Source of the DNA: Alentia gelatinosa
Lineage: Eukaryota; Annelida; Polychaeta; Phyllodocida; Polynoidae
Assembly (NCBI GenBank): GCA_950022655.1
Contig: OX465579.1
Coordinates: 76,705,193 to 76,769,192, forward strand
Reading direction: 5' to 3'
Length of the DNA stretch: 64,000 nucleotides
The notes under the pieces are model-generated. The model had not been told where the DNA came from and did not search any database. It saw nothing but the letters and a program-made list of their open reading frames with translations. How positions within the stretch are numbered: the first letter of the stretch is position 1; each line of letters opens with the position of its first letter. Shown piece by piece: positions 34,501 through 47,010 of this stretch. The translations under genes and the position numbers were made by a program.

Positions 34501-36908
34501 GTTTCTATTAGGTTTTGTAATCCGAAATTCCGAAATCCCTTGAATTAAATGATAGTGTCCTCTTATGTCTACAGATCAGATAAAGTATGCGGTGATGCCC
34601 TTTAAGTATAAACTCAATATCATCAAATTGATAGCGATTGCCTCTAATAAATTTCAAAGATCATGGCCATTTGGTCGTGCCCGTTACCTGTCCTAATTTC
34701 TTTTTGGACATCAGAACCTATTGTTTTCGGCCTCTAGATCTAATTAATAGATCATGATGAATGCTTGCTGTCACAAGACCTTCTTCTCTTCTATTTCTTG
34801 TTCCAATCTCCTGTCTTGTAATTCGGAAAACGGCCGCGTCTAAAGTTAGCAATACTATTTGCAAAACAATTTCCTTTCAGACGATCCCCGTTAACTTGAA
34901 AGAATGGTTATAAGATCTTGTTCGGAAGGAGCACTGGGTGGAACGTAATTAAGAAGTCTGAGCTGACGGCAATCGGCTTCGAGCGACTGCTGGTAAGTGA
35001 CTAGACCTCTGCTCCCTCTCTGAAATATTCCTTCCCTTGAAACTTTTATCTGAAGGTTGAATATTTACTTTAGCTGGGGTTACACAGTAGATGACGTAGA
35101 TACGTTCACAGTGTGCAGATATATAGGTGTTAAAGATGAACTTGGTCAATCAAGCTCTGTTAACGAATCCTAAAGAGAAAGCCCTGCCCTCAAGGCTTTC
35201 AGGCACGCACAGAATCGGGCTTACTGGTACGATTCTCTGCTGGGGGCAACGCGGGGCACACTCTCCTCCCAGATCTTTTGCGGCACTAGCGCTTACCAAT
35301 CTCTGCCCAAAACTAAAGCTGGTTCCGTGGGTATCCACTAAAGACAGGGGAGACCAGCAAACATTTCAGATTCAAAACAAGGCAACTGTCAAAAGTTATA
35401 CAAATCAAACAACTCACATATGATTAGTATGGAAATATGGGAATCTTTAAAGGAGCTTCACAGATAATCCAGTTGATTAGACTGCCCCTTCAGAGGAGCA
35501 CATGACAAAACACAACCCTGCAACACATGAGGTGCTTTCCACTGTAGAAAGTAATCCAAGATACTGTGTCTGGTTTGACATAAATAATAACAGAAATGAG
35601 AGTATTTTATTTTCCATATAAATACGTTTATCTCTATTTACAAGTAGAACACAAAATATCCCCCAAAGCCCTCAGAATTTAGGATATTTCAAAAACTACC
35701 ATATGGGCCAGATTTTGGCCAAATAGGCAGGTTGGGGCAGAGATACAAGCGACCGCAGCAAGTAGAGTACAGGAACTATGTTAGGAGAGTGTGCAGAGCA
35801 CTGCAGGCCGACGCTGACCACAGTGTGAACAAACACAGCCTGTGATCACTGCTCTCATATCCATGTACTGAGGTTAGGGGTGAGTGTTGCGAATTAGTGA
35901 TCGGTCGGCTGTCAGTCATACACAGCTATAACCGATGTGAGCACTGCGTATGGGTTTACTGACTCTCTGAGTTTTACACATACAGGATTGTCATTAGAAG
36001 TTCCAGGCTGATTATACACAACTACACAACATACAATATTGTTATACTGGGTATAATACGTTAAACCAACGCGAACTATATCTTCTCCAAGACTAGAGCA
36101 TACTGAAGCATTGCCATTTAAGTAATTATTATATACCCGTGCACGAAACTAAGGCCTATACTGTATGGAAGTAATTCTCAAATACCATATATATGTACCT
36201 GCCGAAATTCAGTGTACGGGCACCTGGTGCGCAAAACAGGAAGCAGTTAGCTTGTTCCCGACCATATATTTCACAAATGAACCAGAGAAAGGCATCATTT
36301 AAGTATCGACCGTAAATGTACAAGATTAAAACCTGTGAAAGTCGCGCATAAATACATTAATATATAAAAAAAACAACGAGATATGACATTTGAAATGTAA
36401 ATAAAATGGGCCTGCCATAGCACCAGACATGGTCAACACAGTCATCTCACAAAATGAAAACAAACCGTTGACGTCACAATGTCGTTAAGGAGAGTGCTAG
36501 CGGAGGTATCTTTCTCATTCTAGAACAGTCGGCAACAAGCTATACGACCCACTCGCTCAGCATATGCTTTGTCGCTATCCTCGATGAAGTAAGACAAAGA
36601 ATGTGTATGGAGATCAACAAGTTGATGATGTCACAAGCTCCAGTCTTGCTTTCAAGTTAAGAGCAACATCATAGCCTAAACCAAAGGATGAGTACATGAT
36701 GCTGTGCCCACCGACTCCGACAATGGCGTTTTGGTAAATATTTAACTAATCTAACGAAATGAGGTTATATAATAAAAAGAATACAGTCTAGGCTTTGTTG
36801 GACATTGTATAATACTTAGTCCTAGGTCCAGTTTTACATCCTGAGCTCGTAGAGTCCAGCACACCAACAAGGCGAATACCCTCTACCCACACAGGGGTAG
36901 AGAAAAAA
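31512..36908. other. Long non-coding stretch
   Basis: About 5.4 kb without a recognised gene. Open frames at 33386-33680 and 35127-35423 have no identifiable domain. A slightly G+C-richer patch at 35170-35350 is open on both strands but lacks clear splice sites. AATAAA hexamers and poly-T tracts are scattered. Confidence 0.4.
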
Positions 36909-38665
36909 AATGGCCCGGACGTGGCCCGCGACTAGGCGTGGCGCAAGACGAGGATACCACGGCTCCCAGCGGCTCCCCCAGTCATGTGACCAAGCCGCCG
37001 CTGGCACGTGACGTAAGGAGTCACGTGGTCCCCCCCCCCCCCCCCCCACACGTGGACTGAGGGGGGACCAAAACAATAACAGAGGGAATACACTCCCGGC
37101 ACCCCCGCTATCTCCTGCAGCGTGACCAGTGTTCCCGCCTATATCACCTCCAGTGTGGACAGTGTTAGTGTTAGTGCGCCTGCCGATAGCAACGCCCTTA
37201 GCGCTCGGCTGGATCTCCCATCGGACCTCAACCTGGATGCCTGGAACCATTATCTCTTGGGTATGGAGGGAAAAGAGGAGCTCCTCGGGTTCATCTGCTA
37301 CGGGTTCCCCCTCGGGTACCTCAGGCTGGTGACCGACACTCGTGGGATACCTACCCACCCGAGTGCCACCAATTATCCGCAGCAGGTGGATAAATTCATC
37401 AATAAAGAACGGACGTTCTCCAACATGCTGGGACCCTTCAACGACCCTCCATTCATCCTGTGGTGTCACATGTCTCCCCTGATGACACATGAGAAGAGAG
37501 GCACGGAGGACCGCAAAGTAATAACGGACATGACGTTCCCTTGAGACCACAGTGTAAACTTGTTCTCGATCAAGAACTCGGTCTACCGACTGGAGCAAGA
37601 ACACGGTCTCCCCAAGGTGGACGAATTCGTCGCTAGGCTTGTCACGGCAGGTAAACCTTTATATATGTCCTCCATTGATGTGTCGCAACCCTACAAGAAC
37701 TTCTGGTGCGACCCGTTAGACTGGTCGTTATTCTGTTTCGAGTGGGGGGACGGGCACTACTGTGACACGGCTATGCCATTTGGTGCCCAAGCCTCCTCAT
37801 ACCACATGCAGTGTGTCGCCGATACCATCGTGGCGATACTGCAGACAATAGTGATAACGGCCCCCATGTACCTCGACGACCTCATCATTCTCTCGAGGGA
37901 CCAGACTACTGCCGAGAGGGACTTCAAGGCTGCATGTGCTCTCTTCATGGAACTGGGCCTCCTCAAGGCACTAGATAAGGCACAGGCGCCCAGCAAGATA
38001 GTAATGTGGCTGGGTATTTAGATCAACGCCAGCACTATGACCCTCTCCATCCCCAAGGCCAAGCTTGTGGACATCCTAGAACACTTTGCTGCCGTAGCCA
38101 AGAAGCAGTCCCTCACCAAGAGGCAGCTACAGTCGGTCCTCAGGAAGGTCCTACACGTCTCCAAATGCATACGACCAGCGAGGGCATTTGTGAGCAAGCT
38201 GCTCGAGGCCCTACGGTATATGAACGGATACTACACCAACATCAATTCGGAAATGCGTCAGGACCTTGACTGGTTCCTCCGTTTTGCCGAGGGCTGGAAC
38301 GGCCATGCAGTCATACCCTGAGGGCCTCCGACAAGATGCATCACGGTCGACGCGTGCCTGTCTGGAGTGAGCGGGACCGACGGCCGCTACTCATACTCTG
38401 GTCAGGTGTGCCCGGTCAAGGCCCCAGTGGAGTGCATATCAGGGCTCAAGGCCATGAACACGATCTATGCCCTCCACACATTCGTCACCGACCGAGACCG
38501 GGGCACGAGCATCGAGGTCTACTGCAACAACCTGGGCACTGTGCAATCACTCACATCAGGCCGTGCCCGCAATAGTGTCCTCGCGGAGTGTGCCCGGCAG
38601 CCCTGAATGATCCAGGCACGCATGCAGGTAGACCTCGTCTTCTATAGCAAAAGGGACTATTTTTC
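36909..38665 (+). pseudogene. Second DIRS-like element: RT-RNase H relic in one frame with four stop codons
   Basis: From 37122 to about 38665 a single frame encodes the DIRS-type RT entry (ELLGFICYGFPLGYLRLV), the palm (PLYMSSIDVSQPYKNFW, MPFGAQASSYHMQC), the catalytic MYLDDLIILSRDQ, the connection, and RNase H words (ITVDACLSG, VYCNNLGTVQSL). In-frame stops fall at 37542-37544 (TGA), 38019-38021 (TAG), 38319-38321 (TGA) and 38604-38606 (TGA), with no frameshift. Two of the TGAs sit where relatives have Arg (CGA), one where they have Trp. An ATG at 36909 in the same frame starts a basic stretch that stops at 37011, before a C-run. No recombinase or finger-bearing gag is nearby. Confidence 0.75.
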
Positions 38666-38835
38666 CCGTATACCATGGTTTTGAGGCCGTATAGCACAGG
38701 TTTGAATCCGTATACCACAGTTATAGCATCTGACAGTTTTTATACAATGGGTCGTGGTCTACTGAGTCCCCATGCATTTTCAATGGGGACTTTGTATACG
38801 ATGGATAATAAACATGCATCCTCTGTGCCTGTCCT
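38655..38835 (+). repeat. Short tandem repeat, CCGTATA(C/G)CA.GG unit
   Basis: Three 20-25 bp units (CCGTATACCATGGTTTTGAG and two variants) are followed by GGGGACTTTGTATACGATGGATAATAA, which resembles the end of dispersed repeat I. It abuts the end of the RT relic. Confidence 0.45.
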
Positions 38836-38959
38836 CTGTCTCTTCTGCAGATCCGGTGCTACTCTCACTCCAGGAGAGGCCATCTGTGCGTCAATCTGAG
38901 GCGCGTGCCCCCGTCACGGTCGCCAACCAGAGGTCAGCGGTCAGCACATACATCGCTTT

Positions 38960-39545
38960 CGGGGAAGGAGAGTTGTAGCTCTCCTCAATTTCCTTTTTAT
39001 TTTTGATCCTCGGGCCGGGAGAGCTCGTGAAAAGTGTCCTGCAGCTCTCCTGGCGGGCGACACATCTAGGGGTATTGTGGGTGATTCAAAATAACAAATA
39101 AAAGCTATTTAATTCATTTGAACTATCGGAGAATATATTTATTATCATTTTAATGAAAACTGGAGGTCTCAGATTGATAATTACTGTGCTATTTAGTTAG
39201 ATTCACAGACATTCATAAATAATTAAATTAGTTCCCAAAAATTCCACTATGTGTCTCCACAGGGCTCACTAAATAAAGGAGTCATTAGTAACCAATAGGA
39301 GACCAGTAAACATGTAAATCTAGCCAATAGGAAGAGAGTGATTATGAGACCTCGTTCAAGTCTCCTCAAAACTCTCCTACAGGCCTATTTTGTCCTGGAA
39401 TTCTCTCCAATGATGAGGATTTCTCTCCCTCCTGAAGACAGGATAAATCGAACGAGATTGAGGATATCTCCTCAAATATATCCTTCGTGGAGCTCTCCCT
39501 CGTGGAGCTCTCCGTGGAGCTCTCCTCGCCTAGGAGAGTTGAAAA
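38960..39545. repeat. Cluster of inverted GGAGAG/CTCTCC words, probable MITE
   Basis: Palindromes such as GGAGAGTTGTAGCTCTCC (38967-38984), GGGAGAGCTC and CGTGGAGCTCTCC recur at both ends of a 0.6 kb A+T-rich core. The far end is CTCTCCTCGCCTAGGAGAG. This suggests a foldback element, although no clean target duplication was found. Confidence 0.45.
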
Positions 39546-39585
39546 TAAAACAACCCCCAGACTTCTATCAATGGCCATACTTGCC

Positions 39586-39735
39586 CAGTCATGCCTTCAA
39601 ATATTATAACATGCCCTCATATGCCCTTACATGCCCTACATGGGGGTCAGATGATCTCACATACCTTAAGATATCAGGACTGATGTGTCATAGCATGCCT
39701 CCACATGCACTCGCATGCCCCTCAAATGCCTCCAA
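39586..39735 (+). repeat. Degenerate CATGCC repeat
   Basis: A short word of the form CATGCCxxCA recurs about ten times at 10-20 bp spacing. Confidence 0.5.
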
Positions 39736-40262
39736 ATGGCACTCTCGCTAAAAGCAGATTTATCCCCATGGAGATTTCCTGTCCTGGTATGCATATTTGG
39801 GTAACACCAGTCCCATTCTTTACCTCAAGTGATGATAAAAGAGCTTGTAAAAACATTAAACTGATAAACGAGGAAGACCCAGACCATCACACTTTAAAGA
39901 TTCATAACACCCTGATTCATTTGGTTTTCGGGAATTTGAGGCGGCAGTTTTTCCTACACTTGTAAATACAACGCGTCATACACAATAAATACACCTGCAT
40001 GAACAACACTGTGTTACTTCAGGAACACCTGTCCAGCGACGATATGATACATCTTGGCATAATATTAGAACTCCATCAATAAACTCATCTGTATGAAAGA
40101 AAACGTAATCTATTTGCAGAGCAATCCATTTCGTTCCTATGCCCCAGTCACACGGCGTGTATGCAGGTTTACATTATTTTACATTTTATGAAATTTACAA
40201 ATACATTGTAAAAAGTAAGTCGTAATGCGTAATAAACCGCCAACAAAGTGTAGCAGAAACCT

Positions 40263-41061
40263 GGGCCCTGTTTTTCAGTCACGATATCCTCTTTGTAAGA
40301 TATCTTACAGCTGTCAGTGTACTATAGATAAGACATCTTTGGGGATCGGCCAACGATTGTCCGTCAAGAGCACTTAGACTGCAGCCAGGTGTACTATAGA
40401 TAAGACATCTTTAGGGTCACGTGGTTCCAAATGTCTTCCAAAGTGTCTTAGACCTAAGACATCTATGGACATGTCGTACAGAATGCGCAACTTCACTTCC
40501 CGTAGGAATTAAGCAATGAAATTTTAACACGAGTAAGGTATACATATAACCTATAATCGTACCAAATATGAAGAAAATCGGCCGCACCGTTCCGAAGATA
40601 TCGGCGTTTTAAGTTAGTCATAGCAATCTCTGCTCTGGTGGCCAGTGTACCCCTACGCTTACGTGACTCTAATTTATGCAGTGACCTCGAGTTCACTGGA
40701 CGTGGGAGGGTGCAAAGGCCAGAGCAGACGATTGCTATGACGAAGTTCAAACGCCGATATCTTCGAAACGGTGTGGCCCATCTTCTTCATATTTAGTACG
40801 ATTATAAGTTATATGTCTCCCTTACTTTCATTCCTAGATTCGTATGGGAAGCACGGGAAATCCTCTATATACACACAGTGAGCTTTGATAGAGCCTGAGA
40901 CAGTTCTAGACTTGAGACACTTTTAGCGGCGATCGAGCGCGCCGCACTGAGACCGTGTCTATAGCACACCCGCCATTTTGTGTCTTGCAAATTGTCTTCC
41001 AATCGTGGAGACATCTTAGGGTATCGTTGGGCGATTATGTCTTGACTGAAAAACAGGGCCC
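40263..41061. mobile_element. Inverted-repeat element J, 799 bp, with a nested palindrome
   Basis: The ends are perfect 19 bp inverted repeats: GGGCCCTGTTTTTCAGTCA at 40263-40281 and its complement at 41043-41061. The left part holds two CTATAGATAAGACATCTTT.GGG units. A second palindromic element (40496-40862) occupies the middle. No transposase is present. The target duplication is unclear. Confidence 0.8.
40496..40862. repeat. Long imperfect palindrome inside element J
   Basis: The arm at about 40540-40640 is complementary to about 40720-40822, sharing words such as CGAAGATATCGGCGTTT and GTCATAGCAATC. The loop is about 80 bp. Weaker complementarity extends outward to about 40496 and 40862. 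It looks like a separate foldback element that inserted into J. Confidence 0.75.
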
Positions 41062-42515
41062 TGGAGTCAGAATCAGTTTTAAAATCTTAGACTCATCTCT
41101 GCGTTTATTTAAACAAACGCCGAAATGCGTCACAGTAAGTCGCAATACATAAAGACATGTTAGTGGACGTAAACAAACGTAATAAAGCATACAGAAAAAA
41201 TAACGGAAATGCCGCTACTACATATTGTCCACAAATGCGTAACAATTAAACGTCAAAATGTACGCAAATGTGACTGGATTGTATAGTAACATTTAAAAGC
41301 GTTGAATTTGTGTAATTCATACAGGGGCATCTTTTCTGATAAGTTGGAGAAATGTCAAAATTTACGCCAGTGTAACTTGGGCATAGTTATATCTCTCCTC
41401 AGACAAGTGCAGGAAACTGAAACCCACATTTATGTTTATCTTGCTGTGAATTGACTCCTAGGGACCCAATGTTTTCTATCATCCCAATTAATAATTTATT
41501 TTGAATGCTAAAAACTCAACATTGTCCTCAATAACATGGTAAATATCGCAGCTTCTCGATAATATTACAAGGCATGAATACTCCATAACATCTTTTATGC
41601 TATAGAAGTCAAAGATGGTTTGGGGAATCCTTAGGACTGAAGCTAATTTGATAAATATTACATCAAAGTTTTGTATATATTCTTCCCATTACCCCTTTTT
41701 ATTTTCTCACAAGAATTTACATATCAAAGGTTCTGTTTGGAAAACCACAAACCGGCTGAAATCTGTACAGTGTCTACAATATTCTTGGAGCTTTTTAGTG
41801 AGGGCAGCCGTGCGGCCACACCAGGAAAGAGATATCTTCCAATCAATATGGGAGGCCTCCAGTTCACCTGCCTCCCACACTGTCGCCTGTTGTAGAGGAC
41901 TTCGCTAATTGGCCAAATTTTCCACTAGCATGGCAATTTAGTACAAGTTGGACAAGTCAAAACACTTCAGGCCCATGAGGAACATCTCTATAACCCTTGG
42001 TAGGATTGTGTTCTTATTCAGGTTGGGAGAAAGACAGGTACATTCACCAAATGGCGCTCTTCCTAATGCATGCCAAAGAATATTAATGCTATATACCAGC
42101 ATTCAAAAAGATACATCAGACATTTGCAGATACAGTGGTCAGTAAAAGGCTTTGCAACTTGCTTGGTCTCTTAGCGGAAATCTATTGGTGTGTTTGTACA
42201 CAGGTTATTTAACACTGTGTCATAGAGTGATCTTTCATGTCATTTCAACTTTAAGTTTTCCTTTTTGTAAAGTCATTTACCGTTGCCTTTTTGACTGCTT
42301 GTAGAAAACAAAACAGACTTAGGACAGACACAAAACAGAAATACAGACACAGGGACAGATTACCAAGTAATGCGTAAGAAGGAACCTCGATGTACCTTCT
42401 TCCAATCCTATTTCATTCAAAGGTGAAAGGCCAAAGGGTATAGCGGTAGACCGCTTGTACACAAGGCGAACTAATATCCAATAAAAGACAGAAATACGGA
42501 AACAGGGACTTAGAA
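41062..42515. other. Non-coding stretch
   Basis: No gene is recognised. Repeated CAGAAATAC.GA.ACAGGGAC words flank 42330-42510. Confidence 0.4.
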
Positions 42516-42657
42516 GAAACCAAACGAGAGTTAGCCTTGTCAATGTTTATGCCACGATGGGCAGGTTGTGTATTTCTACACGAGGCATTAGCCGAGTGTA
42601 GTGAGTAGCAGACCTGACCAGAGTGGTATAAACATTGACAGGGCTAACTCGAGTTCG
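42516..42657. repeat. Palindromic repeat with 35-40 bp arms
   Basis: GAGTTAGCCTTGTCAATGTT at the left is complementary to AACATTGACAGGGCTAACTC at the right. A second inner hairpin (CTACACGAGGCATT / GCCGAGTGTAG) lies between. It is probably a foldback MITE. Confidence 0.65.
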
Positions 42658-43026
42658 ATTTCGTATTTATCCATGTAAGTAGCATGTTGACACTCATCTA
42701 AGGATGGCCACATTTATCAATGTTGCCGGATCTACTTTCGTTATCTGGTGCCCTTTTTTTATTCACCTCGGTGCATAAATAACACTTTATTCAACGCTCC
42801 ATCAAATACATTGAGTCAATGTTAAACCTATGGCATTTTTTTATTAGGGGTGGATAAAATACAGTACGTCACGCAGGCATAGTACATTTATCCACCTGTA
42901 ATTCAACAGCCAGTGATTGTATGTAAACATTCATGAACAGATTTCATGGATGGGAAGATTTTGTCCGTACAAGGAGTTCTATGGTAAACATGTTCCAAAG
43001 GGTCATTCTCTGGGTATGTAGACGTT

Positions 43027-43500
43027 AGGGCCCACCACCCGAAAGTCGGGACGTTAGGGCCCACTCATCGGGACGTTAGGGCCCGCCTAAAGCTAACCTA
43101 GGGTTAGGGTTAGGGTTAGGGTAAGGGTTAGGGATAGGGTTAGGGATAGGGCTAGTGTTCGGGTTCGGGATAGGGTTAGGGTTATGGATAGGGTACCTTA
43201 CTTATATTTACTACTAAATATAGTATTTATTCACAGTTGAGATGCTTGAGTAGGGAAGATTTAAAACGGGTTGAGTTCCTTACGGGTCGAGTTTTTTACG
43301 GGTCAAGTTCTCCAGTATTCAAACATTAACCAATCATGCAAAATTGGGTGGGCCCTAAAGTCTATTTATGCCACATCTCCCTCCCGGTACAACAGGATTG
43401 ACCACGGCATCGCGGTGCGGCCGAGGTGCGACTGAGGCTTTCACACCAGTGTATAGTGGGCCCTAACGTCCCGACTTTAAGTTTGTGGGCCCTAATGTCC
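43027..43500. mobile_element. Inverted-repeat element K with telomere-like core
   Basis: GGGACGTTAGGGCCCAC words occur twice at the left (about 43027-43084) and as complements twice at the right (about 43453-43500). Between them are TTAGGG-type repeats (43094-43195) and GGGTCGAGTT words. It interrupts the end of a LINE reverse-transcriptase relic. Flanking ATTCTCTG and ATTCCCTG words might be a decayed target duplication. Confidence 0.6.
43094..43195 (+). repeat. Interstitial telomere-like (TTAGGG)n tract, degenerate
   Basis: About 16 units of TTAGGG and near variants (ATAGGG, TTCGGG, TAAGGG). The degeneracy and position inside an inverted-repeat element argue against a true chromosome end. 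Confidence 0.85.
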
Positions 43501-43504
43501 TGCA

Positions 43505-44632
43505 ACCATTCCCTGTATACAGGGCTGTTTCTGTACTTTTCGGTTCTAGTTCTTTTGGTTTTTATTACAATTTTGCTGGCCATCCTAGCTGCCCTGTGAT
43601 CATAATATTGCATGATGTTCATAGTATCATTTTTCACCAGTGAATCATCTCCTGTTGCTCTCCTGTAGCGCAACAGTCTGATATTGCCTATTCGATGCAG
43701 CTTGCTGCCATCATGGGCATTTTGGTACTGCATAGCTGTTCTTAGACAGTTGTAAAAACACACTTGCAATTTACCACAATTGTCTTTGGTTGCGAGTTGA
43801 TATACAAAATCTATGAATTCCACAGAGGGTAGTATCATCTGCTTAAAGATAGATATCGCAGCATCTTTTGTGATTAGATTGCAGAATTTTCGTAAACTGA
43901 ACACTTTATGTGATACTTTTTGTATAGCTTTTGCTGCCTGATACTTTAGGGTCAACCTTATAACACCTCAGTAATTGTATTTTTAATCACCTTCAGGACA
44001 TCGCCACTCGATGTACAAACATGAACCACATTCACTGACTTCATAGTGTAGACCTACATGGGTTTAGACTCTTCAACACTGATAGTACATCCAGCCAGTC
44101 CTTAATTCTAACTAAATCATGCTGCATTTTGTGAGATGCTACTTAGCTGTTTTTATCTTCGCTTATAAGTATAAGATCATACATCTGCACACATCGTAGC
44201 CTTCGAATAATCAAGCACGCTGAACACAACATTGAGGTTTAACGAGAATAGAATTTGTCTAAGGAAAAATTACTGCGCTACACCCATTGATCAGCTTATT
44301 GTAGCATTCATCAATATCTTTGTGTTTGGGTATATAAATGGATATAAAAAATTGCTTTCCTTATTATGTGCGGTAATACTTCATATTTTGGTTTTGAATG
44401 ACAGTATCTATCCTCCTGTTGACAAATAATGCAACTCCTCCACCTCTGATTTTTTCAGGGTGACCCCTATCCATTTTGTAATTAGTGATATTCGATATGT
44501 AAAGCATGTTATTGTCGTAGATTACTCTCAATCAGGTCCCTGTGAGACCAACTATTTTACACTTAGATATAACTCTTTTAACCTCTTCATGCTTTCTAAA
44601 AATTACCTCTCACATTGAAAGTTATGAACACA
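43505..44632 (-). pseudogene. Internally deleted LINE (endonuclease start joined to RT end)
   Basis: On the minus strand, about 44632-44270 encodes the start of an apurinic-type endonuclease (TFNVRGNF, KIRGGGVALFVN, SIYIPKHKDIDECYNKL) with in-frame stops. From about 44250 the sequence jumps into the RT just before its YADD box, reading ATMCAD then, after a 4-base disruption, DLILISEDKN. 43955-43510 is the RT C-terminal region (AIQKVSHKVFSLRKFCNLI, ILPSVEFIDFVYQ). The middle of the ORF is missing. Element K interrupts the 3' end. Motifs suggest a CR1/Jockey-like clade, not resolved further. Confidence 0.7.
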
Positions 44633-44925
44633 TCCCCTCTTTTCGCAAAGATTTCTTTATGAGTGCATAATAACATTCTAGTAGTCTTTGTTGTAGCATA
44701 ATATACATATATGACTTAATAACAAATATAGTATATATACAAGACATTAAAGAATAAGTGCACATCGGCCAGTGTCTTAATAGAGAATCGGATAAAGACA
44801 ATATCTGATATAGAGATATATAGTTGAAAAGCACTGTAATGTTGATTAAGTATGTTACTAGAAGGAGTTTATCTATCTATAGTTTTTTTTCAACATTCAC
44901 TGAGTTCGTGATTGAAAAGTACTAG

Positions 44926-45019
44926 CACGCTACGATATCAACCTCCCGATTGGCTGCCATTTGTTCATTTTCTATCGGTGTGTATCGGAAAGTGTATCGG
45001 CGTTAGTGGGTGCCGGGCC
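44926..45019. mobile_element. MITE family D, right-end fragment
   Basis: Several GTGTATCGG words are followed by TAGTGGGTGCCGGGCCTT, the complement of the family D left end at 27415. Only about 95 bp is recognisable. Confidence 0.4.
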
Positions 45020-46489
45020 TTCCGCTGGATATAGTCATAAGTGGTACTGGCTTTCAGTTAGTTATATCAACATTGGTCTCGAAACAGTTTCTCCACGAGA
45101 GATTTACCACGATATGACTATTTTATGAACTGAGTTTTGATCATTCTTTAGCTTATAATAATACTTCTGGGTTTTTTTAAAGAAAGACCAAAACCATTAT
45201 TAGTTACATCCATGAATTGTCTGCTGATGTGTATAAAAGCAGCCTAAAAGGGTGGAGACAGGAATAGTTTGCCGCTATTTCTAGCCATCTCTGGTCATGG
45301 GATTACGGTTCTATTCGTACTAACAGTGATCTGAGGAATAGTCTTAAGGCTTCCTTCAGAAAATGAGAGCGCGGAAAACATGGATTGAGGATCAATGGAA
45401 AAAAATATTTACTCATGGGATGCAATTACATGAGACATGAACGAGACAGGGGGGCATTACCTTGGAGACTCGCCGTCCATGATTGATTGATTATTTAAAC
45501 GTGTCCCTTTTGAAGGTTGAAGTGATGCAAACACGTTCTACAATGAAATGGTCTCATGGCGTGCCGGATTGATGCCTTGGTTCCCCCGCACACCCGCAAC
45601 GCGTTTACTATAATTTTAAGTTAGTGTATCATGGATGTGCAGTATGCTTCAAAGCTACTTTTGGTTGTTTATTGTAGAGGTTTGATGCAATGGACCATGA
45701 CTGAACATAACGGAGATACTGGTCCAATCACAAGTCAAGGTTTGACTCCATTTTTTCTGAAACAGACTGTTATGGGTGTTGTTTTTTTTTAAATAAATAG
45801 CGATTAGAATTTATCTTATCGTGGTATTTGTTGTATTTTCTTTACCTAAATTGATCAGCTTTTATGGATGGCTGTATTTCAAGACGATCATAGTTAGATC
45901 CTTATATGCATATATACTTTGATTTCTTTGATATATGTAATAAGTGAACATGTAAGAATATTGCCTTAAATAAGGGTTTACAGTTATGGTAGGGCAAAAA
46001 GGCCTAAAACTGCCAAAGGGGATGACTGTAAGGGATAACCAGGGAACTATTGCTGGTTCGAGGCAGGGTACCTGGCAGTTAGGTTTTCCCCATCCTAGCC
46101 CGTCAAATGGCTGGAAATTTTCAGAGCGCAGAGTAAACTTGCTGAAATGTGAAAATTCTGGACCTATTCGTCTACTTTGAACAGGGCAGATGTCTACTGA
46201 GGCTCAACAGCCCACAATTTACTATCTTAATCCTTAACACTGGATATTAAGTCATCATATAAACCCTTCTGGAATATCTAGGAAAGAATGCTTGCTGTGT
46301 TATATACCTGTTTGCAAATGTCTATCAAGTGCAACCCGCTGCGAGGGGCGCAGTACTAATAATGTTCACGCCCTAGGGCCATAGTGAGTGACGGCTAGAA
46401 TGTAAGTCATTAGGGCGCATAATTTGGAGGCAGGGGCGTCAGAACGTTTTGAAAGTGGGGGGGGGGGGCAAACTGAAAGATTGCTCACT
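45020..46489. other. Non-coding stretch
   Basis: No gene is recognised. The frame at 45986-46180 (64 codons) is a little G+C-richer but has no known domain. A G-run lies at about 46460-46469. Confidence 0.4.
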
Positions 46490-47010
46490 TTTTTCTTGGC
46501 ATGAAGTCAGACTTTGACATTTTCCACTGGATTTACCATGAATCTGTGAAAAGTCTGTGAAATGTCAGGGCTTAGCCTTCATTGCCACAAAAAGTCAGAC
46601 CTTGACACTTTTCCACGGTGAAAAGTCAGAGCTTAGCCATAATTGCATGCTAAAAAGTCTGACTTTGACACTTTTCCACGGTTAAAAGTCCGAGACAAGC
46701 CATAATTGCATGCTAAAAAGTCTGACTTTGACATTTTTCCACGGTGAATAGTCAGGGCTTAGCCATCATTGCATGGTAAAAGGTCAGACTTTGACACTTT
46801 TTCATGGTGAAATGTCAGGACGTAGCTATCATTGCATACTGAAATATCAGACTTTGACATTTTTTCTGTGTTAGGAAGTCAAGCCCTAGCCATTGATACA
46901 CACTGAAAAGTCAGACTTTGCAACTTTCCCACAGTGAAAAGTCCAGGATTAGCACTTGCCTGCTAAAAAGTTAGATTTAGACATTTTTCGATGTTGAAAA
47001 ATCAAGACAG
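46490..47010 (+). repeat. Tandem repeat, about 80 bp unit, six to seven copies
   Basis: Units follow the pattern AAAAGTCAGACTTTGACA, then TTTTCCACGGTGAAAAGTC, then a GGGCTTAGCCAT.ATTGCATG block. Copies diverge toward the right. No coding is inferred. Confidence 0.85.

Noticed and set aside
35127..35423. 98-codon open frame as a host exon
   Set aside because: Both strands are open here, no flanking splice sites were convincing, and the peptide is not recognised.
36834..37604. 256-codon open frame on the minus strand
   Set aside because: It lies opposite the RT reading frame of the DIRS-like relic, has no domain, and crosses a C-run.
43094..43195. True telomere or chromosome end
   Set aside because: The TTAGGG units are degenerate and enclosed in an inverted-repeat element with ordinary sequence on both sides.
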